Source: a virus. Taken from it: DNA of 64,000 nt. Below the pieces are notes generated by a model. That model was not told the DNA's origin. It worked only from the letters and a program-made list of their open reading frames with translations, and did no database searches. Shown here piece after piece: positions 58,032 to 64,000 of the stretch (its first letter is position 1; every line of letters starts with the position of its first letter). Position numbers and translations under genes: made by a program. The DNA lies in IMG/VR virus record IMGVR_UViG_3300047552_001889, positions 64,001-128,000 of that record. One strand, written 5' to 3'.

Positions 58032-58844
58032 ATGTTTAAAGTTGGAATAGATAAAGAGCTGAACAAGAGGAGAAAAAATACCATTGACAGCGTAGAAAGT
58101 GTTATCACAGAGGCAAATAGACTATTGACCGCTGGTGCTGACGAAGAGGTTAAGGCCTTAAGAGCAGCAGAGCTTGACGGACAAAGAAAGCAAGTTGAGC
58201 GAGCTAAGGGTGTTGAAATTGAAAGACGTGATTTCGAGGAAAAGTATGATAGTCATGTATTCACTCAAGAGGAAATTAAGGACATATGCATTAAGTATGA
58301 CTTAAGATTTCTTAACTCAAGAGATTATATTGGAACTCTTGATTCAGAGGTTGCTACGAAGCTTAAATACTTCATCAAAAATCACCCAGAAGCTGGTGGT
58401 GGATACAGTGCTTTCTACATTATGGCTCCAGAAACAAGTTTTCATCTTGATAACAGAAAAGAGAAAAGTTTCCTTACTGTAAATGTTGACCCAGTTCTAT
58501 TGTACAAGCTTCCAGGAAATGAAAACAAATACGTTTACGTTCACAAGTGGGGAAAGGATTTTACAATCCTCAGAAGGCTGCGTGGTATGATTTTACAATC
58601 AACATCAAACATGTGGTCATTTGGAATTTCTTTCTGGATGATTGCAATTACAGCTATTTTTGGATTGTTATATGATGGATTTGTTGCAGAACCATTACAA
58701 TTCTTGCATTTCTTATGGATTGGTGCAGCTTCTGTGTTTTTAACATGGGCTACTTGGGCACTTATCTTTAATGATGGTGAAGACTTTAGTGATAGAACAA
58801 CACCAAGTGTATGGAATAGAAGTATAAAAAGAAGAAGAGGTTAA
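58032..58844 (+). CDS. Membrane protein with two C-terminal helices, 270 aa
   Basis: Charged coiled-coil-like N-terminus (1-75), soluble middle, then two hydrophobic helices (about 196-215 and 224-246) and a basic tail. Not recognised. Confidence 0.65.
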   Translation: MFKVGIDKELNKRRKNTIDSVESVITEANRLLTAGADEEVKALRAAELDGQRKQVERAKGVEIERRDFEEKYDSHVFTQEEIKDICIKYDLRFLNSRDYIGTLDSEVATKLKYFIKNHPEAGGGYSAFYIMAPETSFHLDNRKEKSFLTVNVDPVLLYKLPGNENKYVYVHKWGKDFTILRRLRGMILQSTSNMWSFGISFWMIAITAIFGLLYDGFVAEPLQFLHFLWIGAASVFLTWATWALIFNDGEDFSDRTTPSVWNRSIKRRRG

Positions 58845-58862
58845 AAATCAAAAAAGGAAATT

Positions 58863-59150
58863 ATGAATCCAATAGTAAGAATCTCAATTTTTACAGCACT
58901 TAGCATGATGCTTATTTGCTTAATCGCATGGCTCAAGGGTAATGAGAACATCTATGTCTATGACGAAAAGAAGATGGTCAATCCAAAGGAGCTTAGCTCC
59001 AAGGATGTTGAAGACTTCAAACCATATTACTATGACTATTACAGAACCTACACAATTGCTAAGACTAAAACACCTTCAGTAATTCCTGGAATTTTCGATA
59101 GCAAGTACGACACTGTTTCTGTTGTCATTACTGATGAATATAGAAACTAA
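58863..59150 (+). CDS. Single-pass membrane protein, 95 aa
   Basis: Hydrophobic N-terminal helix (about residues 5-24), then a Tyr-rich polar domain (FKPYYYDYYRTYT). Not recognised. Confidence 0.6.
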   Translation: MNPIVRISIFTALSMMLICLIAWLKGNENIYVYDEKKMVNPKELSSKDVEDFKPYYYDYYRTYTIAKTKTPSVIPGIFDSKYDTVSVVITDEYRN

Positions 59151-59151
59151 T

Positions 59152-59355
59152 ATGGAATGGATTAAGTTGACAAAAGATAATAGGCCCCCAGAAAAGGGGC
59201 CTTATTTGTGCTTTGTCCCAGATTGTAAGCATTACAATGAGCATAGGGATTTCTATTTTTGGAATGGTGAAAACTTCATTGATGACTCCTTTTTAGGAAG
59301 GAATAGGATTGTTGAAGCATCACACTTTATGATTTTAGAAGAACCAAAAGATTAA
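59152..59355 (+). CDS. DUF551-like protein, 67 aa
   Basis: MEWIKLTKDNRPPEKGPYLCF and the end HFMILEEP follow the layout of DUF551 phage proteins (W-I-x…P-x…, then THWMPLP-like end). ATG 59152 chosen, right after the previous stop. A GC-rich hairpin lies within it (59182-59202). Confidence 0.6.
   Translation: MEWIKLTKDNRPPEKGPYLCFVPDCKHYNEHRDFYFWNGENFIDDSFLGRNRIVEASHFMILEEPKD
59182..59202 (+). other. GC-rich hairpin inside a coding region
   Basis: AGGCCCC (59182-59188) pairs with GGGGCCT (59196-59202) around a 7-base loop, extendable by 3 A-T pairs past a bulged T. The strongest short stem in an AT-rich setting; no T-run of terminator length follows. Confidence 0.6.
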
Positions 59356-59357
59356 TT

Positions 59358-59573
59358 ATGACAAGAGAAACTATTTCAGGACTTATTATACTGGCAGCTG
59401 TATTTTTTGTTGGCTATGTAATGATTCAAGTGAACACAGAAGATAAGTATGTCATGAGAGATGGTTGTGTATATCATAAGACAACTGAGTTATCTGGAGA
59501 TGATTTCGAAACAAACTATACTCTGGTTACATGTGACTCAACAAAGTTCCACAAGTACACCATTGAAAAGTGA
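59358..59573 (+). CDS. Single-pass membrane protein, 71 aa
   Basis: Hydrophobic helix at about residues 6-23 then a polar domain. Its stop overlaps the first bases of the next promoter. Confidence 0.6.
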   Translation: MTRETISGLIILAAVFFVGYVMIQVNTEDKYVMRDGCVYHKTTELSGDDFETNYTLVTCDSTKFHKYTIEK

Positions 59574-59599
59574 AACAATTTTGATTTTAATACGTATAA
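59571..59599 (+). promoter_or_regulatory. Phage-type promoter
   Basis: TGAAAC (59571-59576), 16 bases, CGTATAA (59593-59599); 20 bases before ATG 59620. Confidence 0.8.
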
Positions 59600-59619
59600 C
59601 ATAGGAAATTGTTATTACC

Positions 59620-60072
59620 ATGATTAGTACTTTTGATAAAATACCAGCAACAATAGAGGAACTTATTGAAATTAAGGAAAAAAACTATCTTTCTGCAAGT
59701 GAAGTTATTGTTAGACTCTATGAGCTTAAGAGAGAAGCTAGTCAAAAAGTAGAAATTCCACCATACAAGAGTAAGCCAAAATCTCCTGATAAGATGTCAA
59801 CATCAAAAGAAATCAGAGAATACGCTAATGAACTTGAGGAATGGGAAAAGTATGACAAGGAAAGAAACAAGGCCATCAAGAAATCTGAAAGAGCTGGTTC
59901 TAATGTTCCAGAACTTCTTGAGGATTTCATCAAGATTGAATCAGGCCTTACGACAAAGGTTCCAGAGAAGTATAGAGATAAGGTCTATAGTTATGCCTGG
60001 GAAAGGGGTCACTCTTGTGGATATTCAGAGGTATATATTCACCTTTGTGACCTTGTAAACATTTTTCAATAA
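59620..60072 (+). CDS. Hypothetical protein, 150 aa
   Basis: Contains SYAWERGHSCGYSEVYIHL at the end, a block seen in phage proteins of unknown function, and a Lys/Glu-rich middle. The next gene starts on the base after its stop. Confidence 0.6.
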   Translation: MISTFDKIPATIEELIEIKEKNYLSASEVIVRLYELKREASQKVEIPPYKSKPKSPDKMSTSKEIREYANELEEWEKYDKERNKAIKKSERAGSNVPELLEDFIKIESGLTTKVPEKYRDKVYSYAWERGHSCGYSEVYIHLCDLVNIFQ

Positions 60073-60735
60073 ATGAATAAGAAAGATTACTTAAGAAAGA
60101 AAGGAAGGTTGCCAAGTCAAGACTTGGGGACCTTGTTTGTATTTAAGTCAACCCCTGATGGTGTGGGAGAAATTACTGAACACGTAGTTTGGGATGAAAT
60201 AGAAGGTGGATACAACAGCAATAATGGCTCAACTAGATATAAAATACTTCGACTAAAAGAACCTCCTTTCGAATGCACTCTTGTAGATGGTCAAGATGTA
60301 GGTGAAGAATCTGGACATGGAAGTGGATTTGGAGACCTTTGGAGTTGGTCATACTTTTTCTCAATAAATAAGGAGTCTCTTGAAGCTAAGCGTGCTCAGG
60401 AAAATAAGAGAGTCTATGAAAAGTACCAGTTCAAAAAAAACAATTCCAGAGAAATATTCGTAGAGCTCTGCAGAGCTATTCTAAGAATCAAGGGTTCTGA
60501 GACAAATAGTAGCCTTAATTTCTATTCATCATACAAGGGAAGTTCAAAGCTTCTTAAGTATGAGGATGATGTCATTATAATTGTCGGAGGAGAAAGTGAC
60601 CTATCACTTTCCATCACACGCAAGGAAAATAGAAATCCAGTGGTATATGTCCAGGCTGATGGAGATGTTTTCCGCTCCCATGGTGAGCAGTCGCATCTAT
60701 TCCAACACGCTAAGGATATAATCTCTACATTTTAA
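60073..60735 (+). CDS. Hypothetical protein, 220 aa
   Basis: Not recognised. Gly-rich middle (GEESGHGSGFGDLWSWSYFF) and a beta-rich end. Confidence 0.6.
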   Translation: MNKKDYLRKKGRLPSQDLGTLFVFKSTPDGVGEITEHVVWDEIEGGYNSNNGSTRYKILRLKEPPFECTLVDGQDVGEESGHGSGFGDLWSWSYFFSINKESLEAKRAQENKRVYEKYQFKKNNSREIFVELCRAILRIKGSETNSSLNFYSSYKGSSKLLKYEDDVIIIVGGESDLSLSITRKENRNPVVYVQADGDVFRSHGEQSHLFQHAKDIISTF

Positions 60736-60742
60736 GTGCTAG

Positions 60743-61063
60743 ATGGCTAAGAAAAACCCAATATACCTTAACGTTAAGGATAGGTACGTGATAGGGCAGA
60801 CCAGTTTCTGTGCTAGTTCTGATAGAACAATAGATATTTCAGTTGATTCACTTGCAACTAATGAGAACCTCCTTCAGAAGCTTAACTTGATTTCTGACTT
60901 TGCTAATAGGGAAAATGCTGTTAAGTTCTTTCGATTCTATCTTACTTCGTTCAGTTCAGACTCCAGTTCATCATACCTTAGTCGCAATAAAATTATCAGA
61001 ATTCTAATATTAGAAGAAAAATTATTGCAAGATATTAAAAAAATTTTAGTAACTTGCGATTAA
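60743..61063 (+). CDS. Hypothetical protein, 106 aa
   Basis: Not recognised. Ser-rich, mixed fold; no motif. Confidence 0.55.
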   Translation: MAKKNPIYLNVKDRYVIGQTSFCASSDRTIDISVDSLATNENLLQKLNLISDFANRENAVKFFRFYLTSFSSDSSSSYLSRNKIIRILILEEKLLQDIKKILVTCD

Positions 61064-61073
61064 ATTTTAACGA

Positions 61074-61397
61074 ATGGAATTAGAAATATACGGAATTAAG
61101 TGCGACACAAAACACTGTAACTACAGAGATGATAATGTTCAGTTTGAGGATTATCCTAACTGGATTGATAAGCCATGTCCAGTTTGCGGTGGCAACTTAT
61201 TAACCCAGAAGAACTACGAATCGTGCCTTAGAATGAAAAAGATTGCAAGGTTGATAACAGCACTCCGATGGATTAATCCAATATTTTATCTCAAGAGTTT
61301 ATATAAACTTATAACTAAAAAGAGTTTGGATGAAAATTTGCAGATTAAGTTTGAGAACGATGGAAGCATAACAAAAAGAAAATATAAATCTGAATAA
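61074..61397 (+). CDS. Zinc-ribbon protein, 107 aa
   Basis: CDTKHCNYRD then DKPCPVCGGNLLT: paired Cys that should bind one zinc (about residues 10-45), followed by a helical basic part. Small phage proteins with this start are common. Confidence 0.65.
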   Translation: MELEIYGIKCDTKHCNYRDDNVQFEDYPNWIDKPCPVCGGNLLTQKNYESCLRMKKIARLITALRWINPIFYLKSLYKLITKKSLDENLQIKFENDGSITKRKYKSE

Positions 61398-61399
61398 TT

Positions 61400-61723
61400 A
61401 TGGTAGTTTTTATGGTATTGCTTGTGCTTCTATTGATTTTTGCACCAGAGTTATTGATAGCATTATTTTTACTAATTGGACTCGCTGTATTTGGAATTCT
61501 TGAGTTCATACTCAGGCTATTTGGAAAGTCATTTGATGACATCGAGCCAACTGAAGCGCAAATTAAAGAAGCGTATATTAATTATGCTGATAGTCATTGG
61601 ACACGACCAGGAAAGTTTGATGGTACTGGTTCGTGGTCTGTTAAACCAATGCAACATAGTTATGAGTCATTTGCTCGTGAGTGCAGAGAGAATCCAGAAT
61701 TTTACAAAAAATACAAGAAATGA
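61400..61723 (+). CDS. Membrane protein, 107 aa
   Basis: The first 45 residues are almost entirely hydrophobic (one or two helices), followed by a polar tail. Not recognised. ATGA overlap with the next gene. Confidence 0.6.
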   Translation: MVVFMVLLVLLLIFAPELLIALFLLIGLAVFGILEFILRLFGKSFDDIEPTEAQIKEAYINYADSHWTRPGKFDGTGSWSVKPMQHSYESFARECRENPEFYKKYKK

Positions 61724-62094
61724 AAAGCCCATATGAAATTGAACGGGGGATAGCAGAGGCTAAGATAAAGAAGTCAAATCGTATTTTCTTTATCGTGCTG
61801 ATAGCTATTATTTTATTTATGGCCTTATTTCCATATCCAATTAAGTGGTTGATGTTGGGTGTTGTAATTTTTTTAATTTACTTATACGGATTAGACGAAT
61901 CAAGCTCAAGAGATATTAGAGGTGAAATCGAATTCTCCAGGAGTCTCGGAGAGGAATGTATTGATTGTGGTCATGATTTTTATTCAGACTGCGAGACAAA
62001 AGAAGAAAAGCTTAATGTTCCTATATTTCCTGGAAACTATAGGAGATGTAAGGAATGTGAAGCAAAATACGGAGTTTATAAGCCAAAATTATGA
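61720..62094 (+). CDS. Membrane protein with zinc-ribbon tail, 124 aa
   Basis: Two hydrophobic helices (about residues 21-38 and 41-56), then CIDCGHDFYSDC and CKEC (about 80-110), likely binding zinc. ATG 61720 gives an ATGA overlap; a longer frame from 61681 lies in the previous gene. Confidence 0.6.
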   Translation: MKSPYEIERGIAEAKIKKSNRIFFIVLIAIILFMALFPYPIKWLMLGVVIFLIYLYGLDESSSRDIRGEIEFSRSLGEECIDCGHDFYSDCETKEEKLNVPIFPGNYRRCKECEAKYGVYKPKL

Positions 62095-63068
62095 AGCCAA
62101 TTTTTAAGAATACTGATTTATTCCAAAATGTTGATTGGGATACTGAAATCCAAACAGACGAAGAATTGGATGATGAAAGCCACGCAAGAAACGCTAGTGA
62201 CTATGCGTTGGTAATGCACCTTATTAAGGATAGTATTGACAAAATGGTTGATAGTGAGGGTGCAGATAAGATAGAAGAGCATAAGAAAGGTAATTCAATG
62301 AGAATGCTTGAATTCATGTATGCTAAGTTCATGTATCATCATGCGATGTTCTATAGAAAAAAAGACTTTCTTAATCTTAAGTTTGAGGATAATAAGCACT
62401 ACAGAAATCCAATCATAGAGTCAAGAGAAAAGCTTGGAGAAACAAAGTATGAGTCAAATTTACCACTTGAGATTCTTCAAGAAACTGCTGATGCTCTAAT
62501 AGCCAGCATAAGAAAAAGATTGGATGACTCTAAGCCAAAAGATGGCGGATTTGAAGAAGCTAAGGCTATGTTTGAGAAGGAGGGAATCGAGGTTCAAAAG
62601 CCAGTTGGAATCGGCAAGGAAAGTGATAGAGATACTGTATGCACACTTTATGACGGAATACCATATCATATGTACCTCATGAAGTCTAGCAGCCATAGAG
62701 GGAAAAGAGAGCAAGCTGAAGTTAAAAAGGAGGTTGAGGAATTTAGAGAGCTTGTCGATAAGTATCACCCACTCATTAAGAGGGTGTTCATCGCTCTAAA
62801 AAAGCAGTTCGATGGTCTTGATGACCTTTGGGTTCTTTCTGGAGGTGGTATGCAGCTGCAAGCATTCTTTGGAAGCAATGGAAAGTATATTTGCATTCTA
62901 TATCTCGGCTTGAAGGGTGAAAAACCACGTCAAGACAAGAGTTGTAATTTAATTTTTCAGTGTTTCGAAGACGAAGAAAAGTGGCAGACTTACAAGCGCT
63001 TCAATCTTGAAGACCTTAATTTCAGCGCATTTGACAAGACAAATCCATTTAAAGATGATAAATTTTAA
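62091..63068 (+). CDS. Hypothetical protein, 325 aa
   Basis: Not recognised. Acidic helical first half, then IPYHMYLMKSSSHRGKREQAEV and a beta-rich end. No recognisable active site. Confidence 0.6.
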   Translation: MKPIFKNTDLFQNVDWDTEIQTDEELDDESHARNASDYALVMHLIKDSIDKMVDSEGADKIEEHKKGNSMRMLEFMYAKFMYHHAMFYRKKDFLNLKFEDNKHYRNPIIESREKLGETKYESNLPLEILQETADALIASIRKRLDDSKPKDGGFEEAKAMFEKEGIEVQKPVGIGKESDRDTVCTLYDGIPYHMYLMKSSSHRGKREQAEVKKEVEEFRELVDKYHPLIKRVFIALKKQFDGLDDLWVLSGGGMQLQAFFGSNGKYICILYLGLKGEKPRQDKSCNLIFQCFEDEEKWQTYKRFNLEDLNFSAFDKTNPFKDDKF

Positions 63069-63070
63069 TT

Positions 63071-63295
63071 ATGAAAGTACTAGGTAAGTCTTGGATTCCA
63101 ACCAGCGGAGGTCTAATTGGAGTGGTTCTATGTGAGAATGATTATGGTCAGAAGGCCTTCATCCGTGTTGTTGAAGGCTCTGATGAGGAATCAGATATTC
63201 AGAAAGTTTGCGACTGGGGCTCAACGCTCCAGATTGAGCAAGCCAAGGGATTCTTTGGCTCTCTGGTTGATGATAGTAAGTACGGAAATTACTAG
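63071..63295 (+). CDS. Conserved small phage protein, 74 aa
   Basis: SWIPTSGGLIGVVLCENDYGQKAFIRVVEGSDEESD resembles (in pieces) a small phage protein family of unknown function that begins with a beta hairpin. Last gene before the palindrome at 63298. Confidence 0.6.
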   Translation: MKVLGKSWIPTSGGLIGVVLCENDYGQKAFIRVVEGSDEESDIQKVCDWGSTLQIEQAKGFFGSLVDDSKYGNY

Positions 63296-63297
63296 AA

Positions 63298-63327
63298 GAA
63301 AAATGTTTCAAATTTGAAACATTTTTC
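63298..63327 (+). promoter_or_regulatory. 30-bp perfect palindrome overlapping a promoter -35 box
   Basis: Two 15-base arms centred on AAATTT, each containing ATGTTTC/GAAACAT. The right arm includes TGAAAC of the promoter at 63315. Could be an operator or a hairpin ending the upstream unit. Confidence 0.7.
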
Positions 63328-63343
63328 GTTTTTATACGTATAA
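63315..63343 (+). promoter_or_regulatory. Phage-type promoter
   Basis: TGAAAC (63315-63320), 16 bases, CGTATAA (63337-63343); 33 bases before ATG 63377. Confidence 0.8.
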
Positions 63344-63376
63344 CTATCGTTAAATCAATTAAAAAAGAGAGTCAAG

Positions 63377-63751
63377 ATGGGAGTCATTAAAGAAAAAAGT
63401 AACTATAAGTTTGTGGATGAAGGTGGAAAAACAATTGCTTCATGCTTTTGTGGCGTTGTTCCAGAGAATCTGGTAAACAAGCTTGAGTCGTTACCAATGA
63501 ATGACTCCAATACAAAAAGTATCATGGGCTTTTATGTAATGAATAACAGTCGTGGTAAAGGTTTTGGAAAATTTCTCATGCAAGAAATTATTAAGAAAGA
63601 AAAAGAAAAAGGCACACAATACCTCACTCTAGGTGTATCCAAGAACAACGAAAAAGCAATTAACCTCTACAAGAATTGCGGATTTGTTATCGAGGGAAAT
63701 TGCTCTGCAGGAGAAGGCTATCACTTTATGTATCTTGACTTAAACTCTTAA
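63377..63751 (+). CDS. GNAT-family N-acetyltransferase, 124 aa
   Basis: IMGFYVMNNSRGKGFGKFLM (RGKGFG 59-64) is the acetyl-CoA binding loop R/QxxGxG/A, and NNEKAINLYKNCGF (90-103) is the C-terminal GNAT motif. Slightly shorter than usual (about 150 aa). Acceptor unknown. Monocistronic: own promoter and terminator. Confidence 0.85.
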   Translation: MGVIKEKSNYKFVDEGGKTIASCFCGVVPENLVNKLESLPMNDSNTKSIMGFYVMNNSRGKGFGKFLMQEIIKKEKEKGTQYLTLGVSKNNEKAINLYKNCGFVIEGNCSAGEGYHFMYLDLNS

Positions 63752-63760
63752 GTTTAAAAA

Positions 63761-63798
63761 AACAAAAAAGCCAAGAATTAATTCTTGGCTTTTTTGTT
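63761..63798 (+). terminator. Bidirectional terminator
   Basis: A perfect 38-base palindrome centred between 63779 and 63780 (GCCAAGAATT/AATTCTTGGC core) with an A-run before and a T-run after, so it serves both the GNAT gene and the converging leftward gene. Confidence 0.9.
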
Positions 63799-63868
63799 CT
63801 TAATTTCCGTAAACTGTTCCATCTGGTTGTTTAACACCGAAGGCTGACAATGTATATATTGTCTTCGT

Positions 63869-64000
63869 TTATCCAGTGTTTTCTTCACCTAAAACAACAG
63901 CAACTTCTGATTTTTTGGTCCTAACTTCAAAATTCATCTCAGTTGTATCAACTGTAAATTTAACTGTTTCACAGATTTCAAAATCAGGATTGTCTTCCAA
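63869..64000 (-). CDS. Partial leftward gene of unknown function (43 residues seen), with possible extension past an in-frame stop
   Basis: On the reverse strand an open frame enters from the right edge and ends at a TAA (63871-63869). The visible residues (…KFTVDTTEMNFEVRTKK… EVAVVLGEENTG) look like a beta-rich protein. In the same frame 22 more sensible codons follow, ending GVKQPDGTVYGN before a second TAA at 63802-63800, right next to the terminator. The first stop may be a mutation or a read-through site. Not recognised. Confidence 0.55.
   Translation of the reverse strand: MEDNPDFEICETVKFTVDTTEMNFEVRTKKSEVAVVLGEENTG

Overview
The window looks like part of the genome of a large, tightly packed double-stranded DNA bacteriophage that infects a member of the Bacteroidota. 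The phage assignment rests on gene density (about 110 mostly small genes, nearly all on one strand, joined by ATGA, TAATG or TGATG overlaps), on phage replication and repair genes (T4-type DNA ligase, DenV-type endonuclease V, thymidine kinase, RadA-like ATPase), on a GIY-YIG homing endonuclease, on a glucosaminidase lysin, and on many small proteins of the kind seen in large phages. The Bacteroidota host is inferred from four or five promoters of the form TTTG-N20-TAnnTTTG, from A-rich start regions without Shine-Dalgarno sequences, from a short HERIH protein of a type I associate with Bacteroidota, and from low GC. No capsid, tail, terminase, DNA polymerase or tRNA gene is visible, so this is an accessory/nucleotide-metabolism region of a larger genome.

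Layout. 1-0.8 kb: leftward RadA-like ATPase, divergent from everything else. 0.87-9.35 kb: unknown genes, a GRDP-like membrane protein and DNA ligase. 9.4-13.3 kb: small genes plus a phosphoesterase/deoxyribosyltransferase-like fusion. 13.4-14.8 kb: bestrophin-like channel and DenV. 14.8-22.0 kb: AT-hook protein, Nudix hydrolase, ABC-type ATPase with a DUF4325 protein and a VVA0879-type zinc protein, HNH-methyltransferase fusion. 22.8-25.2 kb: tandem paralogues. 26-27.6 kb: PD-(D/E)XK nuclease, glucosaminidase and a structured non-coding RNA. 28-35 kb: AAA+ ATPase, cysteine-protease-like protein, thymidine kinase, beta-solenoid protein, peptide deformylase with SEC-C tail, HAD phosphatase. 35-42.7 kb: small unknown genes, HD hydrolase, metallopeptidase. 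42.7-44.4 kb: homing endonuclease next to a truncated and an intact nucleotidyltransferase. 44.5-52.8 kb: unknown genes, lipoprotein, glycosyltransferase, second ABC-type ATPase, primase-type zinc domain. 52.8-55 kb: two DUF262/ParB-like proteins flanking a second structured RNA. 55-63.8 kb: small genes, ending with a GNAT acetyltransferase. A leftward partial gene enters at the right edge.

The main new observation is a phage-specific promoter: 19 sites of TG(A/T)AAC followed by exactly 16 bases and CGTATAA (17 with the exact CGTATAA). They sit upstream of genes or of the two non-coding RNAs, and several lie only 5-9 bases before an ATG, which implies leaderless mRNAs. A second set of sites matches the host sigma consensus, so at least two transcription programmes seem to be interleaved. 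Rho-independent terminators often stand directly in front of these promoters and define transcription units. All functions given are from motif recognition by eye; no searches were run.
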